Part shown: piece after piece, positions 24,678-33,727 of the stretch
How the letters are laid out: each line of letters opens with the position of its first letter
Numbering within the stretch: the stretch's first letter is position 1
NCBI GenBank assembly: GCA_903832295.1
Contig: CAILAZ010000309.1
Coordinates: 26,595 to 90,594, forward strand
DNA: 64,000 nucleotides
DNA from: an uncultured Acidobacteriota bacterium
GTDB taxonomy: Bacteria; Acidobacteriota; Terriglobia; Terriglobales; Acidobacteriaceae
Direction of reading: 5' to 3'
Notes under the pieces: generated by a model
Database searches by the model: none
What the model saw: the letters and a program-made list of their open reading frames with translations, nothing else
What the model was told of the DNA's origin: nothing
Made by a program: the position numbers and the translations under genes

Positions 24678-26687
24678 ATGAAAGAGAACACCATGGCCCG
24701 TCTTTATTATGGAGTCTGGAACGGCTTGGTTCTAGACAATCGCGGCAGAAGCGCTGCGAGCGATCCTTTTTCCGAATTTGAGCGGTTTGGAGACTTCAAC
24801 GAAGGAAACCCTATTCGCGCATTTTTCGGCGATTTGGGCTTTCTTGTTTTTGACCCAAAAGTGAGTCTTGTGGACGCTTTCTGGCGTTACCTGGACGAGG
24901 CGGCCAAACAGTCTTGCGGCAGATGCACGCCATGCCGAATGGGAACTGTGCTGGTGCGTGACTCGCTGGACCGGTTGCGCAAGGGGATGGTGCCGCAACT
25001 TGATTTCGAAGGTATTCGTGCCCTGGCGCAGCAGATGACAGAGACCTCGCTGTGCGGTCTTGGCCAGACCTGCGCCAAGGCGCTGCTGGGGGCGCTCGAT
25101 CATTTCCGCGACCGACTTGAGGCCGAGGTCGCGACCCTCCGGGTTCCCGAGCAGAATGGCATGACGTACATGACGGCGCCATGCATCCAGGCCTGCCCTT
25201 CCAAGATCAACGTGCCTCGCTACATTGACTACATCCGTGATGGAAAGCCAGAGCACTCCCTGGGAGTGATTCTGCAGAAGTACCCGATGGCCGCCACCTG
25301 CGGCCGGGTCTGCGTAAGATTCTGCGAGATGGCATGCAGGCGCAACCTGGTAGATCAGGCGGTGAGCATCAAGACGCTCAAGCGCTATGTCGCCGATCAC
25401 CAGAAGGGAAAGCGGGAACTCCGTTTTAATGAAGACCTGATAGCCCATCCGTTGCCGGAAGATATGCGGGTCGCAGTAGTAGGAGCCGGACCGGCCGGAG
25501 TGTCTTGTGCCTATCACCTTCTACTCCGCGGCTATCACGTGGATATTCTGGAAGCCGGCGGCACAGCCGGTGGCATGGCGGCCATTGGAATTCCCGCCTA
25601 TCGGCTTCCCAAAGATGTATTAAAATCCGAGACCGATATTATTACCGCACTCGGCGGGCGCTTCCTCTTCAAACAGGCTCTTGGACGAGAATATTCCGTG
25701 GATGACCTGTTCCAGCGCGGCTACAAAGCAGTGTTCCTTGCGCTGGGATGCCAGCAGGGCACACGCTTGGGTGTGAAGGATGAGGATCCCACGCTTGCAG
25801 GCTATGAGGCGGGTATCGGATTCCTGCTGAAGGTTCACGACCACATTGCGGGGATCAAGATCACCAGATTGTCAGGCGAGGTTGTGGTGGTTGGCGGCGG
25901 AAACGTAGCAATGGATTGCGTGCGCTCCGCCCTGCGAATGGGTGCGGAAAAAGTGCACCTGGTGTATCGCCGCACCCGCGAGGACATGCCCGCCGACGAG
26001 GAAGAAATCAAAGCAGCCGAAGAGGAAGGAGCAATTTTCCACTTTCTTTCCAATCCCGCAGCGGTGAAGTCCGAGGATGGCCGGGTGATTGGACTGGAAC
26101 TGGTGAAGATGCGCTCGACCGATGCCGACGCGCAAGGAAGGCGCAACGTGCAGGCCATCCCTGGCACCGAACACTTTATGCCCTGCACGACACTGATTGC
26201 TGCCATAGGACAGCAAGTACAAAGCGGTGTGATCCAATCTGGCGACGGAGTGACGATGAACCGCTGGAACTGCGTTGACGCCCAACCGATTAACCTGATG
26301 ACATCACGCCCGGGCGTCTTCGCCGGCGGTGACTGCGCATCCGGCCCCTCGACGTTGATTCATGCAATGGCAAACGGACTCCAGGCAGCGCGCTCGATTG
26401 ACGACTGGATACAACTTGGGCAGGTACGCTTCTCGCCACGAGTGCGAATGCGACGAATCCTGAATGAACACAAGATGCTGAACTCTGATTGCGTTGATAT
26501 TCCGGTGAAGTTGGAGTACCGCGTGCACCACCCGGAGTTGGACCCCGAAGTGCGCAAGTACATGTTCGAAGAAGTGGAACGTACGATCAGCCCTGAGGAG
26601 GCTTATCACGAGGCCAAGCGCTGCATGCGCTGTTACCGGATCTACTCGGTCATCACCGAGCATCCCATTCCGGAAGGGGCGTCATAG
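24678..26687 (+). CDS. Hydrogenase partner: NuoF-type iron-sulfur domain fused to GltD/NfnB-like NADPH module
   Basis: A 669-residue protein. Near residue 75 lies CGRCTPCRMG, the N3 cluster motif of NuoF/HydB, with the fourth Cys in SLCGLGQTC. The FMN- and NAD-binding front part of NuoF is missing and no NuoE-like gene is nearby. The rest is a GltD/NfnB-like flavoprotein: CIQACPSKINVPRYI and CGRVCVRFCEMAC for clusters, VAVVGAGPAGVSCAYHL for FAD, and VVGGGNVAMDCVRSA with YRRTREDMPA, typical of NADPH binding. It probably connects HydA to NADP(H). Start uncertain: ATG 24678, ATG 24693 or TTG 24618. hydA follows three bases after its stop. Confidence 0.85.
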   Translation: MKENTMARLYYGVWNGLVLDNRGRSAASDPFSEFERFGDFNEGNPIRAFFGDLGFLVFDPKVSLVDAFWRYLDEAAKQSCGRCTPCRMGTVLVRDSLDRLRKGMVPQLDFEGIRALAQQMTETSLCGLGQTCAKALLGALDHFRDRLEAEVATLRVPEQNGMTYMTAPCIQACPSKINVPRYIDYIRDGKPEHSLGVILQKYPMAATCGRVCVRFCEMACRRNLVDQAVSIKTLKRYVADHQKGKRELRFNEDLIAHPLPEDMRVAVVGAGPAGVSCAYHLLLRGYHVDILEAGGTAGGMAAIGIPAYRLPKDVLKSETDIITALGGRFLFKQALGREYSVDDLFQRGYKAVFLALGCQQGTRLGVKDEDPTLAGYEAGIGFLLKVHDHIAGIKITRLSGEVVVVGGGNVAMDCVRSALRMGAEKVHLVYRRTREDMPADEEEIKAAEEEGAIFHFLSNPAAVKSEDGRVIGLELVKMRSTDADAQGRRNVQAIPGTEHFMPCTTLIAAIGQQVQSGVIQSGDGVTMNRWNCVDAQPINLMTSRPGVFAGGDCASGPSTLIHAMANGLQAARSIDDWIQLGQVRFSPRVRMRRILNEHKMLNSDCVDIPVKLEYRVHHPELDPEVRKYMFEEVERTISPEEAYHEAKRCMRCYRIYSVITEHPIPEGAS

Positions 26688-26689
26688 CC

Positions 26690-28522
26690 ATGAATTCCTA
26701 TACCGTCGAACCCTCTGCGCTGATAAAGGCCTCCATCAACGGACAAGCGGTTACCGCCGAAGCAAATGAGACGATTCTGAGTTGCGCACGGCGGCATCAG
26801 ATACACATTCCCACGTTATGCGAGATGCAGGATATTGACCATGCGCCCGGTACGTGCAGGGTGTGCCTCGTCGAGATCCATATGCCTGGCCGCGAACAAC
26901 CCCAGACCGTTACCAGTTGCAATACCCCGGTACATGATGGAATGGAGATTCAGACCCGCACGCCTCGGATCCGCGAGATGCAGCGGTTGCAGGTGGAACT
27001 TCTGTTGGCTGACCACAACCAGGACTGCGCCACCTGCGTTCGCCATGGAAACTGTGAATTGCAGGACGTGTGTCAGTTTGTTGGACTCCAGTCAAACCGC
27101 TTCTTTGATCCAGTTCGCGTGGCTTCAAGGAAGGTGGACCGCACCTCGCCCGCGCTGATCCGCGACATGACCAAGTGCATCCGATGCCAACGTTGTGTTG
27201 CACTCTGCCGCGACGGACAGGGAGTGGACGCACTGGTGATTACCGGGACCGGGCAGGACACCGCTGTGGGATTGCATTATGGGCCATCGCAGAAGGATTC
27301 CACTTGTGTCACCTGCGGACAGTGCGTGCTGGTGTGCCCGACCGGAGCGCTGGGCGCGCGCGATGAGACCGACGCAGCTCTCGATATGCTGTATGACCCA
27401 GAGATCATCACGGTGTTTCAGTTTGCGCCCGCTGTGCGTGTTGGCTTCGGCGAAGAATTCGGAATGCCCCCGGGAAGCAACGTTGAAGGAGAGATCATCA
27501 GCGCGTTGCGCCAGATGGGCGCAGACATCGTGCTCGACACGAACTTTGCCGCCGATGTCGTGATCATGGAGGAGAGCACTGAGTTGCTGCGGCATCTCTC
27601 GGCCAACCGGCGTCCGACCTTTACTTCGTGCTGCCCGGCGTGGATTAACTTCGCCGAGCGCCACTATCCCGATATCCTGCCATTGCTGTCGTCAACCAAG
27701 TCTCCGCAGCAGTGCCTAGGGAAGATTGCCAAGACGTATCTACCCGAACGCATGGGCCTTGATCCTGCGCGAATCCGCGTCATCTCAATCATGCCCTGCA
27801 CCGCGAAGAAGGATGAACGGGTGCGCGGACAACTCGCCGAGAACGGCGTGCCCGAGGTGGATCTGGTGTTGACCACCCGCGAATTTGCGCGGCTGTTGAA
27901 ACGCCAGGGGATCAATCTTGCCACGCTCGAAAAATCCACATTCGACAATCCCTACATGACGAACTATTCGGGTGCGGGCGCAATCTTCGGGACCACTGGC
28001 GGCGTGATGGAAGCGGCAGTGCGAACCATGTACAAGACCGTAACCGGCAAGGAACTGGATCAGATGGAGCTGACGCAACTGCGCGGCTTCGAGGGAATCC
28101 GGTCAGCCACGGTGCAGGTTGGCGACCTTGAAGTAAAGGTGGCCATGTGCCACGGGCTGAAGTCGGCGCGCGAAATCGTTGAGGCCGTCCGCGCCGGAAC
28201 TGTTGATTTTGACTTCATCGAGATCATGGCCTGTCCTGGAGGGTGCGTGGACGGAGGCGGCACTCTGCGATCCAAGAAGGCGTATCGTCCGTTCGCAGCG
28301 AAACGACGCGAGACCATGTTCGCCATCGACCGGAATGCAAAAATCCGCCAATCGCATAACAATCCGCAGGTGAAGGCACTCTACGAAAACTTCCTGGAGC
28401 ACCCTTATTCGGAAAAAGCTCACCACTTGCTCCATACGTACTACACAGATCGCCACATCAACATGGTGCGGACGGTGAAGGAAATCTGGAACGAGATTAC
28501 GATGAGCACGATGGTGTACTGA
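26690..28522 (+). CDS. hydA: [FeFe] hydrogenase catalytic subunit HydA
   Basis: A 610-residue modular [FeFe] hydrogenase. The N-terminus has a plant-type [2Fe-2S] site (CRVCLVEI and partner cysteines) and a His-ligated [4Fe-4S] site (DHNQDCATCVRHGNCELQ). Two ferredoxin clusters follow (CIRCQRCVALC and CVTCGQCVLVCP). The H-cluster motifs are complete: TSCCPAW at residues 312-318, MPCTAKKDE from 368 and EIMACPGGCVDGGG from 511. The C-terminus is the small-subunit-like region (YSEKAHHLLHTYY). It interconverts protons and H2 in the cytoplasm, with the NADPH-type neighbour as likely electron partner. Confidence 0.95.
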   Translation: MNSYTVEPSALIKASINGQAVTAEANETILSCARRHQIHIPTLCEMQDIDHAPGTCRVCLVEIHMPGREQPQTVTSCNTPVHDGMEIQTRTPRIREMQRLQVELLLADHNQDCATCVRHGNCELQDVCQFVGLQSNRFFDPVRVASRKVDRTSPALIRDMTKCIRCQRCVALCRDGQGVDALVITGTGQDTAVGLHYGPSQKDSTCVTCGQCVLVCPTGALGARDETDAALDMLYDPEIITVFQFAPAVRVGFGEEFGMPPGSNVEGEIISALRQMGADIVLDTNFAADVVIMEESTELLRHLSANRRPTFTSCCPAWINFAERHYPDILPLLSSTKSPQQCLGKIAKTYLPERMGLDPARIRVISIMPCTAKKDERVRGQLAENGVPEVDLVLTTREFARLLKRQGINLATLEKSTFDNPYMTNYSGAGAIFGTTGGVMEAAVRTMYKTVTGKELDQMELTQLRGFEGIRSATVQVGDLEVKVAMCHGLKSAREIVEAVRAGTVDFDFIEIMACPGGCVDGGGTLRSKKAYRPFAAKRRETMFAIDRNAKIRQSHNNPQVKALYENFLEHPYSEKAHHLLHTYYTDRHINMVRTVKEIWNEITMSTMVY

Positions 28523-28541
28523 CAAAGGGAAGAACTATCTT

Positions 28542-28578
28542 CATAAAAGGAGGCCATGAAAAATGGCTTCCTTTTATG
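28542..28578 (+). terminator. Terminator after hydA
   Basis: CATAAAAGGAGGCCA (28542-28556) pairs with TGGCTTCCTTTTATG (28564-28578) with one G-T pair and a seven-base loop. The T-stretch is inside the right arm. It begins 20 bases after the hydA stop and should end the aspA-hydF-partner-hydA transcript. Confidence 0.8.
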
Positions 28579-28625
28579 TTTGGAACTGGCCAACACAACT
28601 TCTCGCAATTATGCGACATTGAGAT

Positions 28626-29549
28626 ATGGCACAGGTTCCAAGCCGGCGACAATTTGCTGCGGGATATGGCGCCTGCGCGCTCGCAAGTTGCTTGTGGGGA
28701 ACCGGTTTCTACTTCGGAAAGATCGCGCTGACGCAGATGAGCGTGGCGCACATGGTGCTCTACCGATTTCTGTTTGCCTGCGTAGCCTTGCTGCCCCTGG
28801 TGTGGAGACATCCGGCACGGTTCGGCGCGAGTGAGTGGCGGGTGCTGATCCTGGCATCGTTTCTGGGCGTACCCGTGCAGTTTCTGGTTCAGTTCTATGG
28901 GCTTTCGCTGACCACGGTTTCCCATGCCTCCATGATGGTGGGAACGATGCCGGTGCTGCTGGCGGTTGCTGCCTCGCTGTTCGCTCATGAACGGCTGGAC
29001 GTGATGGGATGGATGGCGCTGGGCGCCTCCACGCTCGGAGTTGGCCTGATCGCGCTGGGGGGAACTCCGGCGATTTCGGATGGACGCGGGCCAAGTGTGG
29101 CGGGCGATTTGCTGGTGGTGCTTTCCCTAGTGATTGCGCTTGGCTGGATTCTGCTGAACAAACGTCTGCTGGAGAAGCATCCACCCGTGGTGGTTACCGC
29201 CTATGGGCTGCTGAGCGGAGCGGCGATGCTGGCGGTGGTGGTTCTCACGACGCGCGGGGCACCGCCGGTTTACAGCGTGAGTGGACGAGCATGGATGGCT
29301 CTTGCAGCAAGCGGAGTGCTTTGCACTGCATGCACTACGTTGCTGTGGAATTGGGGAATTCAGCGGGTGCCGGCTTCTCGCGCTGGGGTGTTCCTGAACC
29401 TCGAACCTGCTGTTGGTTCCATCCTTGGCATTCAATTGCTTGGGGACCGGCTAGGACCTTTCGCGTGGATCGGAGGAGGGCTGATCGTGGCTGCTGCGGC
29501 AACGCTGACAACACGCGGCCACACGGAGGTTGCCGCCATTCTGGAATAG
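28626..29549 (+). CDS. EamA/DMT-family transporter
   Basis: A 307-residue protein with about ten membrane helices in two EamA repeats. ASCLWGTGFYFGKIAL near the start and NWGIQRVPASRAGVFLNLEPAVG in the second repeat are typical. These drug/metabolite transporters export small molecules; the substrate cannot be read. It lies after the hydA terminator and is probably a separate unit. Its ribosome site is weak. Confidence 0.85.
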   Translation: MAQVPSRRQFAAGYGACALASCLWGTGFYFGKIALTQMSVAHMVLYRFLFACVALLPLVWRHPARFGASEWRVLILASFLGVPVQFLVQFYGLSLTTVSHASMMVGTMPVLLAVAASLFAHERLDVMGWMALGASTLGVGLIALGGTPAISDGRGPSVAGDLLVVLSLVIALGWILLNKRLLEKHPPVVVTAYGLLSGAAMLAVVVLTTRGAPPVYSVSGRAWMALAASGVLCTACTTLLWNWGIQRVPASRAGVFLNLEPAVGSILGIQLLGDRLGPFAWIGGGLIVAAAATLTTRGHTEVAAILE

Positions 29550-29664
29550 TCCAAGTCATGCACGACCACCTACTTCATCCAGGGATCTTCCGGTATTCCC
29601 GGGACGCTTCACACCAAGCCCCCCACTCAGCCACAACCTGTCCGATCCAGAGGTCCTTGGAGGA

Positions 29665-30669
29665 TTATTCCTCTTCGCCTGTGGCGTGGGTCTGAACCGC
29701 CATCGCCCGGATAAATTTCCAAGCGCTTCGTACGATTTCATCCAACTCAGGATGTTCTGGGCGCCAGCCGAGTTCAGACCGAATTTTCTCGGAACTTGCA
29801 ACCAGCGTTGCAGGGTCACCTGGGCGTCGCGGCTTCATTACTTCTGGAATAGGATGACCGGTCACCCGCCGCGCGCACTCGATGACTTCCCGTACGCTGA
29901 AGCCTTTGCCGCTGCCGAGGTTATAGATCAGTTGCAAGGGCTCCTGGGCAGAGCGTAGAGCGTCGAGTGCAAGCAGGTGTGCGCTTGCGAGGTCAGACAC
30001 ATGTACATAGTCGCGCACACAGGTTCCGTCAGGCGTATCGTAATCACCGCCAAAGATGTTAATGAAACTCCGTCTTCCGCTCGCTACCTGAAGCACCAGT
30101 GGAATCAGATGTGATTCCGGATCATGCTGCTCACCAAGCGTCCTGGTTGCGCCCGCAGCGTTGAAATAACGCAGGCTCGCATAAGAGAGTCCATGGATGC
30201 GATGGAACCACGCGAGCATCTGTTCCACCATCAGCTTCGATTCGCCGTAAGCATTTGTCGGCAGAAGGGCGTCATTCTCTCGAATGGGAATGCGCCCGGG
30301 ATTTCCGTAAAGCGCAGCCGTAGATGAGAACACAAAACGGCTCACGTGATGAGCGAGCATCGCCTCCAGCAGCGTGAGGGCATTTGCCGTGTTGTTGCGA
30401 AAAAACTTCGCCGGATCGTGCATGGATTCGCCAGCCTCGATCCACGCAGCAAAATGCATTACTGCCGCAGGTTGATGCTCTCGAAAGGCATCGTCAAGCA
30501 CGGCGCGGTCACCCACGTCTCCGATTACGAACTTGGCCGCCGGGGGGATCGCATCGCGATGCCCTTTACTCAGGTTGTCATAAACTACAACCTCGTGCCC
30601 CGCAGCCACAAGTTGCGCCGCGACGATGCCGCCGATGTACCCCGCACCGCCTGTGACAAGAACCTTCAT
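29665..30669 (-). CDS. galE: UDP-glucose 4-epimerase
   Basis: A 334-residue extended short-chain dehydrogenase/reductase. It has the NAD-binding TGGAGYIGG, the catalytic triad elements SSTAALYGNP and YGESK, and SLRYFNAAGA and VRDYVHVSDLA typical of GalE. It interconverts UDP-glucose and UDP-galactose for exopolysaccharide or lipopolysaccharide sugars. Its stop faces the EamA gene, and its start is seven bases from the end of the secreted esterase gene upstream, so the two may be co-transcribed. Confidence 0.92.
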   Translation of the reverse strand: MKVLVTGGAGYIGGIVAAQLVAAGHEVVVYDNLSKGHRDAIPPAAKFVIGDVGDRAVLDDAFREHQPAAVMHFAAWIEAGESMHDPAKFFRNNTANALTLLEAMLAHHVSRFVFSSTAALYGNPGRIPIRENDALLPTNAYGESKLMVEQMLAWFHRIHGLSYASLRYFNAAGATRTLGEQHDPESHLIPLVLQVASGRRSFINIFGGDYDTPDGTCVRDYVHVSDLASAHLLALDALRSAQEPLQLIYNLGSGKGFSVREVIECARRVTGHPIPEVMKPRRPGDPATLVASSEKIRSELGWRPEHPELDEIVRSAWKFIRAMAVQTHATGEEE

Positions 30670-30676
30670 ATGCGTG

Positions 30677-32422
30677 CTAATACCGCCAACTGGTCAGGTC
30701 CGCACCCGCGGGAGCCGTCTTCGCAATTCGATCTAATATCTTATCCAGGTACATGGTGTTGTAATGCAGCCGAGTGAGATAGTTGGGACGCGACGGATCT
30801 CCATTCCAGCAGTGCTCCGCGCGGTCTCCATACTTCACCTCCCCGTCATAGGGCGGGTTGGTGGTGCTCTTCAGAAAATCCTCCATCTTATAGACAGCAT
30901 CGTTCAAGAAATAGGTGTCGGCACTTCCGCAGTAAAGATGCAATTTCCCGCGCAGCTTCGGACCAAGCACCGACCAGTTCTTCTCGAGAATTGCCCGCAG
31001 ATCGTAATGTTCTCTCCAATAATCAGCAACCTCGTGGTTGATCGCACCCGTGCGCTTGTCGAAGATGGGCTTGGGATAACCGTCTTCTCCCACGGGTGAA
31101 TAGACCGCCTGCCAGATGTCAAACTGTTCGCCAGAACGCCCGTGGCTGCCCAATGCAAGCTCGTATGCGTTGTTCTCCTCAAGGGTCAGTGTCGTGTGTC
31201 CCAGGTAGTCGCGCATGGCCGGTTGTGCCACCCGCTTGTGCGCACCCTCAATGAAGAATGCGTTCTTGTCGTGGTACAGATCAATCACCTCGTAGGAACT
31301 GAAGTCCACCGGGTCAGGACAAGCGCCAAAAGCCCCGTTGTAGTGATCGGGATAAAATATCTGTACCGCGAGAGCTTCCCAGCCCCCGGTGGATCCACCG
31401 TACATGAATCGCGCCCAGCCTGCTCCGATCGCCCGGAATTGCTTCTCGACCGCAGGCATCAACTCAGTTTCAATTGCGTCGCCGTAGGGACCGAGATTGG
31501 CCGAATTCACTGCGTAAGAATCGTCGTAGTAGGGATTTGCATGCTGCACCTTAACGACCAGGAAGCGGGGAAACCCCGGTGATATCCACTGCTGGTAGTT
31601 CTTGTAGGACTCCTCCTGCTGAATCCTGTTGTAGCCCGAGATATGGAAACGCTCGCTATAATCCGGCTTCAGATTCGGATCAGGCGGTTCCGTACGGAAG
31701 TCGCTGAACTCACTCACAAAGTGGTCATGCGAGAGCAGTAAAGGAAAGTGCGCCTCGGGATGCGTGTCAAATCCTTCGGGCACCAGCACCAGCGCGGAGA
31801 GATACATCGGCCGTCCCCAGAACTTGGTAAGCAACTGGCTCTGGATGCGGATGCGGCGAACGTACTTCGTGTCTTTCGGCTCGGGGATGGGCGGGATCAC
31901 ACGATCCAGCGCTACTTTGAAGGATGTGCTGCCTTTACCGATCACGACCTTCTCAGGCTTGCTGTAAAGGTTCCCTGGTGCGAGATTCCAGTGCTGGCCT
32001 TCACCCCGGTCCATCGGAAGCCTGACGGTCTTGCCGTCAGAACGGTGAAAGGTCTCATACACATGAAGTACCGCCTGCATGTAGTACTCGCCCGGAGGCA
32101 GATCGCGCAAACTGCGAACCGGGTATCCATCCGCTCGCTCATCGACAACTACCGGCTGCCCCGGCTGGAGTCCTTCGACATCCACACCAAAGATGAGCTG
32201 TGAGGCTGGAGTGTCGTCGATCTGATTGCGAGGTTCATCTCCGGGATCGGTCGAGAGCAGCAGATACATGCGGCCATCGAGCGCGCGGGCACTGCTGCTG
32301 ACGGGAAAGCTGATCGAGAATTTTGCGAAGTTGTCCGGTTCCGACTGTGCGAAAGCCAAAGCGGACACCGTCAGAGCAGAAGCAAACAGCATGCGAAGGA
32401 AGAACCGTGCGCCTGAGGCCAT
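30677..32422 (-). CDS. Secreted esterase-like protein
   Basis: A 581-residue protein with a signal peptide (FFLRMLFASALTVSALAFAQ). The second half is an alpha/beta hydrolase of the esterase-D type, with the nucleophile in MYGGSTGGWEAL and a late HCWNG possibly providing the His. The first 200 residues look like a beta-rich accessory region. It probably cleaves an ester outside the cytoplasm; the substrate is unknown. It precedes galE. Confidence 0.7.
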   Translation of the reverse strand: MASGARFFLRMLFASALTVSALAFAQSEPDNFAKFSISFPVSSSARALDGRMYLLLSTDPGDEPRNQIDDTPASQLIFGVDVEGLQPGQPVVVDERADGYPVRSLRDLPPGEYYMQAVLHVYETFHRSDGKTVRLPMDRGEGQHWNLAPGNLYSKPEKVVIGKGSTSFKVALDRVIPPIPEPKDTKYVRRIRIQSQLLTKFWGRPMYLSALVLVPEGFDTHPEAHFPLLLSHDHFVSEFSDFRTEPPDPNLKPDYSERFHISGYNRIQQEESYKNYQQWISPGFPRFLVVKVQHANPYYDDSYAVNSANLGPYGDAIETELMPAVEKQFRAIGAGWARFMYGGSTGGWEALAVQIFYPDHYNGAFGACPDPVDFSSYEVIDLYHDKNAFFIEGAHKRVAQPAMRDYLGHTTLTLEENNAYELALGSHGRSGEQFDIWQAVYSPVGEDGYPKPIFDKRTGAINHEVADYWREHYDLRAILEKNWSVLGPKLRGKLHLYCGSADTYFLNDAVYKMEDFLKSTTNPPYDGEVKYGDRAEHCWNGDPSRPNYLTRLHYNTMYLDKILDRIAKTAPAGADLTSWRY

Positions 32423-32618
32423 GCGATAGTCTAACTCTCCTGAGCGGAAGTTTGTTCACCACTTTTCAGCGGTGCACGCCGTCGTACCCAGCTCCAAAAT
32501 TTCCTGGGACAGCCCTGCTCATCTGGCACCTCCCAGCCTCTCTCCGGGCATCCCAACCAATCTCCACGGACATTTCGAGCAGTCAATCCAATCAACCAGC
32601 AGTATGAGGAGATTCTCA

Positions 32619-33479
32619 ATGCCTTACATCAGCGTTGGCGAGGAAAATTCAGGCAAGATCGATTTGTATTATGAGGACCACGGCAAAGGAAACCCAGTAG
32701 TCTTAATCCACGGGTGGCCGTTGAGCGGCGCCTCCTGGGAAAGGCAGTTGCCGGCTCTGCTGGAGGCTGGCCATCGGGTCATCACCTATGATCGGAGGGG
32801 TTTTGGCCGATCCAGTCAGCCCTCCCGCGGCTACGACTATGACACGCTTGCCACAGATCTGAATGCGCTCATGTCACGGCTCGAGTTGAGAGATGCCACT
32901 CTGATTGGCTTTTCCATGGGCGGAGGCGAGGTGGCCCGTTACCTTGGAACTCACGGCAAGCAGCGTGTGCACTCAGCGGTATTCATTTCCGCAATCCCAC
33001 CTTTTCTACTGAAAACCAGCGACAACCCGGAAGGAGTGGACAAGTCAGTTTTTGAGGGAATCAGAAAGGGACTCTCCGCCGACCGTCCGGCATTCCTCGC
33101 GCAGTTCCTGGCGGATTTCTACAATGTGGACACATTGGGTGGGAAGCAAATATCGCAGCAGGCGGTGCAGGCAAGCTGGAACATCGCTGCCATGGCCTCA
33201 CCAATCGGCACTCTCGAGTGTGTCCAATCCTGGCTCACTGATTTCCGGAAGGACCTCCAGAGCATTCAAGTTCCCACTCTCGTACTTCATGGAGATGCCG
33301 ACCGCATACTTCCCATTGCCTCCACAGGAAAACGAACGCCAGAGTTCGTTAAAGGAAGCAAATTGGTTGTTATCCAGGGAGGACCCCACGGGCTCACCTG
33401 GACACATGCCAACCAGGTGAATCAGGCTTTACTCGATTTCCTTCAGCAGAACAAGGCCGCACGGAAGGACGCCGCCTGA
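32619..33479 (+). CDS. Alpha/beta hydrolase, non-haem chloroperoxidase-like
   Basis: A 286-residue cytoplasmic alpha/beta hydrolase. It shows the oxyanion motif IHGWPLSG, the nucleophile elbow GFSMGGGEVAR, the acid in LHGDADRILP and the His in GGPHGLTWTH. These are the marks of cofactor-free haloperoxidase/esterase enzymes. The start at ATG 32619 has GAGGA eight bases before it; the ORF-track start at 32472 is not supported. Confidence 0.85.
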   Translation: MPYISVGEENSGKIDLYYEDHGKGNPVVLIHGWPLSGASWERQLPALLEAGHRVITYDRRGFGRSSQPSRGYDYDTLATDLNALMSRLELRDATLIGFSMGGGEVARYLGTHGKQRVHSAVFISAIPPFLLKTSDNPEGVDKSVFEGIRKGLSADRPAFLAQFLADFYNVDTLGGKQISQQAVQASWNIAAMASPIGTLECVQSWLTDFRKDLQSIQVPTLVLHGDADRILPIASTGKRTPEFVKGSKLVVIQGGPHGLTWTHANQVNQALLDFLQQNKAARKDAA

Positions 33480-33487
33480 CGCTGGCT

Positions 33488-33556
33488 CTAAGGTGGTGTG
33501 GCGTCGGTTCACCTTTTCCACCTAAGGTATTCCTCGGGAAAGACCTTAGTCCTAAG
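33488..33556. repeat. Cluster of CTAAGGT/ACCTTAG inverted repeats
   Basis: CTAAGGT occurs at 33488-33494 and 33532-33538. ACCTTAG is at 33543-33549, and CTTAG-TC-CTAAG spans 33545-33556. The set can fold as nested hairpins between the hydrolase gene and the second lactate permease. It could be a terminator for the first or regulator sites for the second. Confidence 0.4.
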
Positions 33557-33727
33557 ACACTGCGAAGGTCCAGCGCACTCCCCTGCTTGCGGTATTTTTC
33601 GCTACACAGGCAACCGAGTGCGCTTATTTGCGTCAATCGCCGCCTTGCTCTGTGATATAACCGTCGGACTTTATCTCACCGCAGCGGCAGTTGAAGCGGA
33701 GAGTTTCGATTGGTTTCAGGAGGATAT

